Positions 1-5,999 of a DNA stretch of 10,378 bases are shown piece after piece. The DNA lies in assembly GCA_023432565.1 (NCBI GenBank), contig JAEYUL010000073.1:1-10378 (forward strand), read 5' to 3'. The stretch is from Actinomycetes bacterium. GTDB lineage: Bacteria; Actinomycetota; Actinomycetes; Actinomycetales; Cellulomonadaceae. A program made the position numbers and the translations under genes. Under the pieces are notes generated by a model. The model worked only from the letters and a program-made list of their open reading frames with translations, made no database searches and was not told the DNA's origin. Each line of letters starts with the position of its first letter. Position 1 is the stretch's first letter.

Positions 1-476
1 CCCTCCGCCCATCCCATCACCGCGTCGATGATCTGCGTGCTGGTCGTCGCCGAGATCGGCCGCCCCGACCGCTCCAGCACCGTCCCATCCTTCTTCACCT
101 TCGTCGGCGCCCACGACACCGGCAGCCCGCAGCGCGCGTAGAGCAGGCGCAGGTAGTCGTAGATTTCCGTCGTCGTCGCCACCGTCGAGCGCGGGTTGCT
201 GGAGGCCGAGCGCTGCTCGATCGCGATGGTGGGGGGGATGCCCTCGATCTCCTCGACATCCGGCTTCTTCAGCTGCTCGAGGAACTGCCGCGCGTACGCG
301 GAGAGGCTCTCCATGTACTTCCGCTGCCCCTCGGCGAAGATCGTGTCGAACGCCAGCGACGACTTGCCCGAGCCCGACAGACCGGTGAACACGATCAGCC
401 GATCACGCGGCAGATCCAGGTCCACGTTGCGAAGGTTGTGCTCGCGGGCACCCTGCACCACCAGTCGGTCGTTCAC
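1..476 (-). CDS. uvrA: UvrA excinuclease ABC subunit A, 5' part (partial)
   Basis: ATPase that scans DNA and loads UvrB at bulky lesions in nucleotide excision repair; cytoplasmic. The N-terminus reads NDRLVVQGAREHNLRNV, followed by a Walker A loop GLSGSGKSS (about residues 32-40 from the GTG). ESLSAYARQFL and NPRSTVATTTEIYDYLRLLYAR follow, all UvrA hallmarks. The gene runs off the left edge. I chose GTG 476-474 because family members usually begin right before DRLVV, a TACACT -10 lies seven bases upstream, and an SOS box occupies the -35 position. ATG 506 is the in-frame alternative (ten more residues) but abuts the operator and has no Shine-Dalgarno. Oddities: the region where most UvrA proteins carry CPxCG or CPxHG instead reads VSWAPTKVKKDGTVLERSGRPI, broken here as VSWAPTKVKKD then GTVLERSGRPI, with no cysteine. 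GAT encodes 4 of 9 Asp, unlike neighbouring genes. Family assignment is secure; a xenologous origin is inference. Confidence 0.95.
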   Translation of the reverse strand, partial: MNDRLVVQGAREHNLRNVDLDLPRDRLIVFTGLSGSGKSSLAFDTIFAEGQRKYMESLSAYARQFLEQLKKPDVEEIEGIPPTIAIEQRSASSNPRSTVATTTEIYDYLRLLYARCGLPVSWAPTKVKKDGTVLERSGRPISATTSTQIIDAVMGWAE

Positions 477-483
477 GGCGCTC

Positions 484-489
484 AGTGTA
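484..489 (-). promoter_or_regulatory. -10 element of the uvrA promoter (leaderless start)
   Basis: TACACT on the minus strand fits the actinobacterial TANNNT -10 hexamer and lies seven bases before GTG 476, the spacing expected when transcription starts at the start codon. The -35 region, at a 17-base spacer, falls inside the LexA box at 507-522. Had translation begun at ATG 506, this promoter would lie inside the gene. Confidence 0.6.
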
Positions 490-506
490 CGTTCCGGCTC
501 CGACAT

Positions 507-522
507 TCGCACACCCGTTCGA
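507..522 (-). promoter_or_regulatory. LexA/SOS box in front of uvrA
   Basis: The minus strand reads TCGAAC-GGGT-GTGCGA. The actinobacterial (mycobacterial/Bacillus-type) LexA operator consensus is TCGAAC-N4-GTTCGA, so 11 of the 12 defined bases match. It overlaps the position of the -35 element for the TACACT -10 hexamer at 484-489, so bound LexA would block RNA polymerase. This predicts DNA-damage induction of uvrA. No comparable box was seen at uvrB. Confidence 0.8.
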
Positions 523-601
523 CTTCGCGTCCCGCTCTCGCGCGCCACGGCGATCGGCGTCGCCGAGCAGGACGACCCGCGCGCACGCCCGATGCCCGCG
601 G

Positions 602-607
602 TAACGT
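602..607 (+). promoter_or_regulatory. Candidate -10 for the metallo-hydrolase gene
   Basis: TAACGT matches TANNNT in an otherwise very GC-rich divergent spacer (523-705). No convincing -35 is visible. The predicted leader of about 90 bases could fold a small GTCCC/GGGAC hairpin (606-619). Just upstream, 548-565 forms a 6-bp stem (CGGCGA/TCGCCG). Weak evidence; the rest of the spacer shows nothing recognisable. Confidence 0.3.
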
Positions 608-705
608 CCCCGCAGGGACCGCCGCACCCCGATCTCGTCACGGCCGCCGGGGCGTAAGCCACCGCCCGTCGCCGCGCCCCCGGTGACCGCGCAGGAAGGA
701 GCTCG

Positions 706-1413
706 ATGAGCCCGTACTCCGGTGATGTCTCCCCCGGCGGGCCCAGCGCCGAGCGCGTCCTCGACGAGGTCGAGATCCGCAAGGCCTCGGTCGGGCCCAT
801 GGACAACAACGCCTACCTGCTGACGTGCCGCCGCTCGGGCGCACAGCTCCTCGTCGACGCGGCCGCAGACCCCGACCGGCTCCTCGACCTCGTCCGCGAG
901 GGCAGCGCCGGGGCCCGCCTCGACACGGTGGTGACGACGCACCGCCACCACGACCACGTCGGCGCGCTCACGTCGGTCGTGGCGGTCACAGGCGCCGAGG
1001 TGGCCGCCGGTGCCGGCGACGCCGACGCGATCACCGAGGCCACCGGCACCGCGGTCGCACGGCGCCTGCACGACGGCGACCTGCTCGTCGTCGGCCACCT
1101 CACCCTCGAGGTCGTCGCGCTGCGCGGGCACACGCCCGGCTCGATCGCCCTGGTGTACCGCGAACCGGCACACGCGGCCGCGCCCGACGCGGCGCCCGGA
1201 CGCGCGCACGTGTTCACCGGCGACTCGCTGTTCCCCGGCGGGGTCGGGCGCACCTGGACGGCGCAGGACTTCGACATGCTCTGGACCGACGTCACCGAGC
1301 GACTCTTCGACCGCCTGGACGACGCGACGTGGGTCTACCCCGGCCATGGCCGGGACACCACGTTGGGTGCCGAGCGTGCCGCGCTGCCGGCATGGCGCGC
1401 CCGCGGGTGGTGA
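706..1413 (+). CDS. MBL-fold metallo-hydrolase, glyoxalase II-like
   Basis: A 235-residue metallo-beta-lactamase-fold hydrolase, cytoplasmic, with no signal peptide. The metal ligands are all present: HRHHDH at residues 79-84 (the HxHxDH motif), H142 in GHTPGS, D173 in FTGDSLF and H214 in YPGHG. This set, together with the GHTPG and TGDxLF blocks, is typical of glyoxalase II and related thioesterases, which bind two metal ions. The substrate cannot be read from sequence; hydrolysis of a thiol ester or of a persulfide-type adduct are family possibilities. A strong Shine-Dalgarno (AGGAAGGAG, 693-701) precedes ATG 706. It is divergent from uvrA and converges on the flavoprotein gene with a 37-base gap. 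An MBL gene beside uvrA is a frequent actinobacterial arrangement, but no role in repair follows from that. Confidence 0.9.
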   Translation: MSPYSGDVSPGGPSAERVLDEVEIRKASVGPMDNNAYLLTCRRSGAQLLVDAAADPDRLLDLVREGSAGARLDTVVTTHRHHDHVGALTSVVAVTGAEVAAGAGDADAITEATGTAVARRLHDGDLLVVGHLTLEVVALRGHTPGSIALVYREPAHAAAPDAAPGRAHVFTGDSLFPGGVGRTWTAQDFDMLWTDVTERLFDRLDDATWVYPGHGRDTTLGAERAALPAWRARGW

Positions 1414-1417
1414 GCAC

Positions 1418-1430
1418 GGCGCTCCGCGCC
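1418..1430. terminator. Weak hairpin between convergent genes
   Basis: GGCGC-TCC-GCGCC forms a 5-bp GC stem with a 3-base loop in the 37-base gap between the convergent stop codons at 1413 and 1451. There is no T tract on either strand. It may act as a bidirectional terminator, but such short GC hairpins arise easily at this base composition. Confidence 0.25.
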
Positions 1431-1450
1431 CCTCGCGCCTCGGTCCTGCC

Positions 1451-2608
1451 TCACTCCTGGAGCGGCCCCAGCACGGAGGCCGCGACCGTCGCGTGCGCCG
1501 ACTCGTCGTCCGACGGATGGAAGATGCCGGCGAGCACGTCCCGGTACAGGCGCCCCAGCTCGTTGCCGCTGAAGTACGCACCGCCCCCCGATGCGCGCAG
1601 GGCCAGCTCCACGACCTGACGCGCCGACTCGGTCGCGCGGACCTTCAGACCGACGAGCTGGGCGAACCACCGGGCGCCGTGGTCCGCCTGCTCGTCGACG
1701 TCCCGTGCGAGCGCGAACACCTGCAGCTCCGCGCCGTCCTGCAGCAGCGCAGCGTCCGCGATGCGCCAACGGATGTCCGGGTCCTGCGCGTACGGCCGCC
1801 CCTCGTGCTTGAAGGACGTCCGGCGGCGCGCGGCCGCGACCGCAAGCTCGATCGCGCGCCGGCCGATGCCGGTGTAGACCGCGCCGAGGAGGATCTCGAA
1901 CACGGCGAACAGCGCGAAGACGAACGAGTCGGCGGACGGCCCGGGCGGCAGCCGCCGGTACACGCGGTCCGCGGGCGCGTACGCGCCGTCGAGCACGGTC
2001 GTCGCCGACTGCGTGGCACGCATGCCGAGGGTGTCCCAGTCGTCCTTCGAGGTCGTGCCGTCACGCCCGACGACGCCGTGCACGAGACGCGGGTCCGCCG
2101 GGTCGGAGTCGTCCAGACCAAAGGTCGCCAGTCGGGTCCACACCGGCGACAGCGAGGTGAAGATCTTGGTGCCGAAGTACCGGTACCCACCGTCCGGCTG
2201 CGGCACGGCGCGCGTGCGGGAACCGAACATCACGAGGTCGTTGCCGGCCTCGGAGTTGCCGAACGCGAACACCTCGCCCGCGGCGGCATCACGCAGGACG
2301 AACTCGACGCTGTCGTCGCCCCGCGCGGCGAGCAGCGCGGCCAGACCGGTCACGACGAGGTGCATGTTGACCGCCAACGCGGTCGCGGGCGCAGCCGCCG
2401 CGAGCCGGACCTGCTCACGCGCGACCTCCTCGAGCGTGAGGCCGGCACCGCCGAGGCGGGACGGCACGAACGCCCGCAGGTAGCCCGCCGCGGCGAGGTC
2501 GGCGAGGTCGTCGTGCGGGAACGTGTTCTCGCGGTCGTGGGCCGCCGCGCGCTCGTGCACGCGGGTCAGCAGGTCGTCCGTCAGCAAGGTGCGGAGCTCA
2601 CGCGCCAT
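1451..2608 (-). CDS. Acyl-CoA dehydrogenase-fold flavoprotein (dehydrogenase or monooxygenase-like)
   Basis: A 385-residue protein with the full acyl-CoA dehydrogenase layout: helical N-terminal domain (about 1-110), beta domain (about 110-215) with FGNSEAGND and WDTLGMRATQS (191-201), and C-terminal helical domain (about 230-375). It is expected to bind a flavin. At the site where medium-chain enzymes have YRDxxxxxIYEG with the catalytic Glu, this protein reads YRDVLAGIFHPSDDES (355-370); by eye Glu is replaced by Pro365, preceded by His364. That arrangement resembles the DszC-type flavin-dependent monooxygenase branch more than classical beta-oxidation enzymes. Some family members place Glu elsewhere, so dehydrogenase activity is not excluded. 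Start ATG 2608 has a GAGGGG Shine-Dalgarno close upstream. It lies 112 bases downstream of the reductase gene on the same strand. Fold certain, reaction uncertain. Confidence 0.88.
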   Translation of the reverse strand: MARELRTLLTDDLLTRVHERAAAHDRENTFPHDDLADLAAAGYLRAFVPSRLGGAGLTLEEVAREQVRLAAAAPATALAVNMHLVVTGLAALLAARGDDSVEFVLRDAAAGEVFAFGNSEAGNDLVMFGSRTRAVPQPDGGYRYFGTKIFTSLSPVWTRLATFGLDDSDPADPRLVHGVVGRDGTTSKDDWDTLGMRATQSATTVLDGAYAPADRVYRRLPPGPSADSFVFALFAVFEILLGAVYTGIGRRAIELAVAAARRRTSFKHEGRPYAQDPDIRWRIADAALLQDGAELQVFALARDVDEQADHGARWFAQLVGLKVRATESARQVVELALRASGGGAYFSGNELGRLYRDVLAGIFHPSDDESAHATVAASVLGPLQE

Positions 2609-2720
2609 GGTTCCCCTCGGGTCGGGCCGCCGGCCTCCGGCGACGATCGGGTGTGAGGTCAGGTCAGGTCGGGTCAGGTCGGGCCTCGGCGCGGTGCGCC
2701 ACGGTCTGCGGTGCGGACGC
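2609..2720 (-). repeat. Reductase/flavoprotein spacer with GGTCR pentamer repeat
   Basis: The 112-base spacer holds five tandem copies of GGTCA/GGTCG at 2657-2681 (plus-strand reading; CYGACC on the coding strand). A small GGCGC-GGT-GCGCC hairpin at 2688-2700, about 20 bases past the reductase stop, could be a weak terminator. GCCGG-AGG-CCGGC-type complementarity lies near the flavoprotein Shine-Dalgarno. No clear -10 element is visible. The repeat could be an operator array or simple slippage. Confidence 0.5.
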
Positions 2721-3536
2721 TCAGCTCACGCGGTCAGGGTCGGAGCCGGTCCGCTCGTCACGGTCGAGCGCAGCGATCCGCTCGTGGTCCTCGTCGGTCA
2801 GCTCGAGGTCGGTCGCCGCGAGGTTCTCGCGGATCCGCGCGGGGGTCACCGACTTGGGGATCACGGCGACGCCGAGCTCGAGGTGCCAGCGCAGCACGAC
2901 CTGCGCGGGGCTGACGCCGTGCGAGCGGGCGATGTCAGCGATGACAGGGTCGGCGAGCACGGCGCCGCGGCCCAGCGGCGACCACGCCTGCGTGACGATC
3001 CCCAGGTCGGCGTGCAGGGCACGCAGCTCGCGCTGCTGCAGGTACGGATGCAGCTCGACCTGGTTCACCACGGGCACCTCGCCGGAGTCGTCGACGATCC
3101 TGCGCAGATGGTCCGGCTGGAAGTTGGACACACCCACCGACCGCACGCGCCCCTGGTCACGCAGGCGCAGCAGCGTGTGCCAGGTGCGCGCGTAGAGGCC
3201 GCGCGCCGGTGCGGGCCAGTGGATCAGGTACAGGTCGGGGGCACCCAGGCCGAGCCGCTCGACCGAGGCGGAGAAGGCAGCCTCGGCGCCGTCGCCGTGA
3301 GCGTCGTTCCAGAGCTTGGTCGTGACGAACACCTCGTCACGCTCGAGACCGCTCGCGCGGACCGCGCGCCCGACGGCTGCCTCGTTGCCGTAGAGCGTCG
3401 CCGTGTCGACGAGCCGGTACCCCGCCGCCAGGGCCTCGCGCACCGCGGGCTCGGCATCCTGCTCGGACACCTTGTACAGGCCGAGGCCCAGCACCGGCAT
3501 CCGCATGCCGTCGGCGAGAGTCACGCACGTGGTCAT
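2721..3536 (-). CDS. Aldo/keto reductase (AKR5-like, NADPH-dependent)
   Basis: A 271-residue soluble oxidoreductase of the (beta/alpha)8 aldo/keto reductase superfamily, expected to reduce aldehydes or ketones such as 2,5-diketo-D-gluconate-type substrates with NADPH. The catalytic tetrad is intact: D44 (VDTATLYG), Y49, K74 (VTTKLWND) and H107 (LYLIHWP). GVSNF (135-139), the QAWSPLGRG loop and the IPKSVTPARIREN cofactor-binding segment (226-238) follow. Length is normal for prokaryotic AKRs. Start ATG 3536 gives the usual N-terminus VTLADGMRMPVLGLG. The reading frame stays open to 3722, but the extra residues do not look like the family. There is no Shine-Dalgarno; a CACAGT hexamer six bases upstream suggests leaderless transcription. 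Divergent from the YciI-like gene. The substrate is unknown. Confidence 0.95.
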   Translation of the reverse strand: MTTCVTLADGMRMPVLGLGLYKVSEQDAEPAVREALAAGYRLVDTATLYGNEAAVGRAVRASGLERDEVFVTTKLWNDAHGDGAEAAFSASVERLGLGAPDLYLIHWPAPARGLYARTWHTLLRLRDQGRVRSVGVSNFQPDHLRRIVDDSGEVPVVNQVELHPYLQQRELRALHADLGIVTQAWSPLGRGAVLADPVIADIARSHGVSPAQVVLRWHLELGVAVIPKSVTPARIRENLAATDLELTDEDHERIAALDRDERTGSDPDRVS

Positions 3537-3542
3537 ACCGCC

Positions 3543-3548
3543 ACTGTG
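3543..3548 (-). promoter_or_regulatory. Candidate leaderless -10 for the aldo/keto reductase
   Basis: CACAGT on the minus strand (YANNNT) lies exactly six bases (GGCGGT) before ATG 3536. The same geometry occurs at the YciI-like gene, coaE and uvrB, and none of the four has a convincing Shine-Dalgarno. On its own the hexamer is weak; the recurrence is what supports it. Confidence 0.4.
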
Positions 3549-3602
3549 CCACCTCGCCGAGGTCATCCCTCGCACGGTCGACCTGCACAGCGGGCGTTCG
3601 GG

Positions 3603-3608
3603 CAGGAT
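3603..3608 (+). promoter_or_regulatory. Candidate leaderless -10 for the YciI-like gene
   Basis: CAGGAT lies six bases (GGGGCC) before ATG 3615. TCGACC at 3578-3583 is a possible -35 with a long 19-base spacer. The sequence from 3599 to 3618 is identical to the one spanning the coaE start (9702-9721, minus strand). Confidence 0.45.
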
Positions 3609-3614
3609 GGGGCC

Positions 3615-3899
3615 ATGCCCACCTACGCCGTCCAGTACACCTACGACGAGCGCGCCGACGTGCGCGACGCGGTCCGTCCCGCGCACCGCGCCTACCTGGC
3701 GACGCTGGCCGAGGCCGGTCACCTCAGCGGGTCCGGACCGTTCGTCGGCGGCGCCCCGGGCGCGCTGCTCGTCCTGTCGGCCGCCGACGAGGCGACCCTG
3801 CAGCAGCTGCTCGACGGCGACCCGTTCCAGCTCGAGGGCCTCGTCGCGCGGACCGAGGTCCGCGAGTGGGAGGTCGTGCTCGGGCCCTGGGCCGGCTGA
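3615..3899 (+). CDS. YciI/YCII-family small protein
   Basis: A 94-residue single-domain protein of the YCII (ferredoxin-like dimeric alpha+beta barrel) family. Family marks visible are RPAHRAYLATLAEAGHL (21-37) with the conserved His24, GPF at 41-43, a LLVLSAADEA strand/turn, and DPF at 69-71 with the conserved Asp. YciI proteins are small cytoplasmic dimers whose conserved His/Asp pair suggests an enzymatic role; the reaction is generally unknown. Start ATG 3615 immediately precedes the usual first strand (TYAVQYTY) and is supported by the leaderless -10. It is divergent from the reductase across 78 bases and converges on the downstream TerC gene with a 46-base gap. The divergent layout hints at shared regulation with the reductase, which is inference. 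Confidence 0.88.
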   Translation: MPTYAVQYTYDERADVRDAVRPAHRAYLATLAEAGHLSGSGPFVGGAPGALLVLSAADEATLQQLLDGDPFQLEGLVARTEVREWEVVLGPWAG

Positions 3900-3910
3900 C
3901 GACCCCGGGT

Positions 3911-3950
3911 CCTGGACCTGCCGACGAGGCGCCCGCGCGGCCAGGTCAGG
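3911..3950. terminator. Possible bidirectional terminator, YciI-like/TerC
   Basis: CCTGGACCTG (3911-3920) and CCAGGTCAGG (3941-3950) can pair over about nine bases with one bulged G, enclosing a GC-rich 20-base loop. The right arm overlaps the stop codon of the TerC gene. No T tract is present on either strand. It sits where two convergent transcripts must end; the evidence is weak. Confidence 0.3.
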
Positions 3951-4947
3951 CGCCCGTGTCCTCGGCGACCCGACGCGCGTGACGCCGCGACCGCGCCACG
4001 CTCGCGAGAGCCGTGACGCCGAGGATCACGACGATCGCCGCCAACGAGAACCAGATCGGGACCTCGGGCGCCCAGGCCACGGGCTCACCGCCGTTGAGGA
4101 ACGGCACCTCGTTCTCGTGCAGGGCCTCGAGGACCAGCTTGACGCCGATGAAGCCGAGCAGCACGGCGAGGCCGTAGGAGAGGTAGGCAAGCCGCGCGAG
4201 CAGGTCGCCGAGCAGGAAGTAGAGCTGGCGCAGGCCCATCAGGGCGAACAGGTTCGCCATCATGATCAGGTAGGGCTCGTCGGTCAGCCCGAACAGCGCG
4301 GGGATCGAGTCGAGCGCGAAGAGCACGTCGGTGGCTCCGAGCGCGACGAGCACGATCAGCAGCGGCGTGATGAGACGCCGCCCGTTGTCGACCACCGTGA
4401 GCGCCAGACCGTGGTACTCCGGCGTCGACGGGAACCACCGCTGCACCAGACGCAGCAGCGCCGGCGGGTGGAACTCCTCGGGCGCGTCCTGCGCCCCCTG
4501 CCGCCCGACCTTCCAGGCGGTCCAGACCAGGAACGCGCCGAACAGGTAGAAGACCCAGGTGAACGCGTCGACGATCGCCGCGCCCGCCAGGATGAAGGCC
4601 GTGCGGAACACGAGCGCGAGCACGATGCCGACGAGCAGGGCCGTCTGCTGGTAGGGCCGGGGCACGGCGAACCGCGTCATGATGAGCATGAAGACGAACA
4701 GGTTGTCGACCGACAGCGAGTACTCCGTGAGCCAGCCGGCGAAGAACTCCCCCGCGTACTGACCGCCCGCCGCGGCCCACACGCCCACGCCGAAGGCGAC
4801 TGCGAGCCCGACGTAGAGCGCCAGGTGGCGCAGGCACTCGCCCGTGGTGGGCACATGGGGGCGCCGGCCGACGACCGCGATGTCGACCGCGAGCAGCCCG
4901 ACCACGACGCCCGTCGAGACGAGCCACACCAGCGGCGAGACGTCCAC
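3946..4947 (-). CDS. TerC-family integral membrane protein, second copy
   Basis: A 333-residue polytopic inner-membrane protein of the TerC/Alx family, with about eight to nine hydrophobic segments and a charged linker around 148-190. Signature blocks: SLSVDNLFVFMLIMTRFAVP (77-96) with D81/N82, and ATDVLFALDSIPALFG (205-220) with D207 and D213, followed by RQLYFLLGDLL. These intramembrane acidic residues are the likely cation site. Characterised TerC/Alx proteins are tied to Mn2+ export and to metalation of exported proteins, with an older tellurite-resistance association. GTG 4947 lies one base after the stop of the upstream paralogue (TGA-C-GTG). A GAGGAC Shine-Dalgarno sits inside that gene's end, so translation is probably coupled. 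It should therefore share the riboswitch control. It differs from its partner mainly in the linker and C-terminus. Confidence 0.93.
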   Translation of the reverse strand: MDVSPLVWLVSTGVVVGLLAVDIAVVGRRPHVPTTGECLRHLALYVGLAVAFGVGVWAAAGGQYAGEFFAGWLTEYSLSVDNLFVFMLIMTRFAVPRPYQQTALLVGIVLALVFRTAFILAGAAIVDAFTWVFYLFGAFLVWTAWKVGRQGAQDAPEEFHPPALLRLVQRWFPSTPEYHGLALTVVDNGRRLITPLLIVLVALGATDVLFALDSIPALFGLTDEPYLIMMANLFALMGLRQLYFLLGDLLARLAYLSYGLAVLLGFIGVKLVLEALHENEVPFLNGGEPVAWAPEVPIWFSLAAIVVILGVTALASVARSRRHARRVAEDTGA

Positions 4948-4948
4948 G

Positions 4949-5959
4949 TCAGTCCTCGGCGGCCGTCACCGCAGGCTCGGGGCGCCGGTCCTTGCGTGTC
5001 TTGAGCAGGCTGGCGACCGTGGCCACCGCGAGAGTCCCGAGGATCACGGTCAGCGAGAGCCAGATGGGGATCTCCGGCGCCCACTCGAAGTGTTCGCCCC
5101 CGTTGATGAACGGCACCTCGTTGGTGTGCATGGCGTGCAGGACCAGCTTGACCCCGATGAAGCCGAGGATCACGGCGAGACCCTGCGACAGGTAGACGAG
5201 CCGCTCGAGGAGGCCGCCGATCAGGAAGTAGAGCTGGCGGAGCCCGAGCAACGCGAAGGCGTTCGCCGTGAACACGATGTAGGGCTCGGACGTCAGGCCG
5301 TAGATCGCCGGGATCGAGTCGAGCGCGAACAGGATGTCCGTCGAGCCGATCGCGACCATCACCAGGAGCATCGGGGTCAGCAGGCGTCGGCCGTCGATGC
5401 GCACCGTCAGCCGGTCGCCGTGGTACTCGTCCGTGGTGGGCAGCACCCGGCGGGTGAAGCGCACCAGGATGCCGTTGCCCGTCTTGTCGTCCGGTTCCTC
5501 GTCGCCGTGGTCACGTGCGAGCTTGATGCCCGTGTAGACCAGGAACGCGCCGAACACGTAGAACACCCACGACCAGCGCTCGATCGCGGCCGCTCCGAGC
5601 AGGATGAAGATCGTGCGCAGCACGAGCGCGATCGCGACGCCGACCAGCAGGACCTTCTGCTGGAACGCCCGCGGGACCGCGAACCTCGTCATGATGATGA
5701 GGAAGACGAAGAGGTTGTCGACCGACAGGCTCTTCTCGGTCACGTAGCCGGCGAAGTACTCCGCACCGTGCCCCCAGCCCCAGACGACGCCCAGACCGAC
5801 GCCGAACACGAGTGCGAGCACGATGTAGACCGTCGACCACCAGGCCGACTCGCGGAACGTCGGCTCGTGCGGGGTGCGCACGTGTGCGTAGAAGTCGAAG
5901 ACGATGAGACCGACGACTGCGGCGCCGGTCAGCGCCCAGACGAGAGCAGAGACCTCCAC
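4949..5959 (-). CDS. TerC-family integral membrane protein, first copy (riboswitch-controlled)
   Basis: A 336-residue polytopic membrane protein of the TerC/Alx family. It carries SLSVDNLFVFLIIMTRFAVP (77-96) with D81/N82, STDILFALDSIPAIYG (206-221) with D208 and D214, and a soluble acidic linker at about 148-190 between the two halves. The C-terminus is charged and cytoplasmic-looking. The predicted role is Mn2+ (or related divalent cation) export, inferred from the family and from the manganese riboswitch directly upstream. GTG 5959 is chosen because GGAGGAG lies five bases before it and the N-terminal MEVSALVWALTG matches that of the paralogue (MDVSPLVWLVSTG). First gene of a two-gene operon. 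It sits directly downstream of uvrB, a recurrent actinobacterial neighbourhood. Confidence 0.95.
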   Translation of the reverse strand: MEVSALVWALTGAAVVGLIVFDFYAHVRTPHEPTFRESAWWSTVYIVLALVFGVGLGVVWGWGHGAEYFAGYVTEKSLSVDNLFVFLIIMTRFAVPRAFQQKVLLVGVAIALVLRTIFILLGAAAIERWSWVFYVFGAFLVYTGIKLARDHGDEEPDDKTGNGILVRFTRRVLPTTDEYHGDRLTVRIDGRRLLTPMLLVMVAIGSTDILFALDSIPAIYGLTSEPYIVFTANAFALLGLRQLYFLIGGLLERLVYLSQGLAVILGFIGVKLVLHAMHTNEVPFINGGEHFEWAPEIPIWLSLTVILGTLAVATVASLLKTRKDRRPEPAVTAAED

Positions 5960-5964
5960 GAAGA

Positions 5965-5999
5965 CTCCTCCGGTACGGGGTGTATGTCGGTACCGAAGG
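5965..5999 (-). promoter_or_regulatory. Riboswitch expression platform: SD-sequestering hairpin
   Basis: CCUUCGGUAC (5999-5990) can pair with GUACCGGAGG (5976-5967) over ten base pairs with one U-G wobble, around a 13-base loop. The right arm contains most of the terC Shine-Dalgarno GGAGGAG (5971-5965). The left arm contains CCUUC, which is also the 3' strand of aptamer helix P1. The two structures are therefore mutually exclusive: P1 formed (metal bound) frees the ribosome site, and P1 open hides it. This is a translational ON switch read directly from base pairing. Confidence 0.75.

Noticed and set aside
548..565. CGGCGA/TCGCCG hairpin in the uvrA/hydrolase spacer as a terminator or operator
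   Set aside because: A 6-bp GC stem is expected by chance at this composition and lies between divergent genes where no transcript ends.
403..1581. 392-residue minus-strand frame over the uvrA promoter and hydrolase gene
   Set aside because: Antisense to the hydrolase, whose metal-ligand motifs are intact, and overlaps the uvrA operator and 5' end.
1010..2656. 548-residue plus-strand frame over the hydrolase and flavoprotein
   Set aside because: Runs out of frame through one real gene and antisense through another; low-complexity Arg/Pro/Thr content.
3537..3722. N-terminal extension of the aldo/keto reductase
   Set aside because: The added residues do not resemble the family, overlap the divergent YciI-like gene and bypass the leaderless -10.
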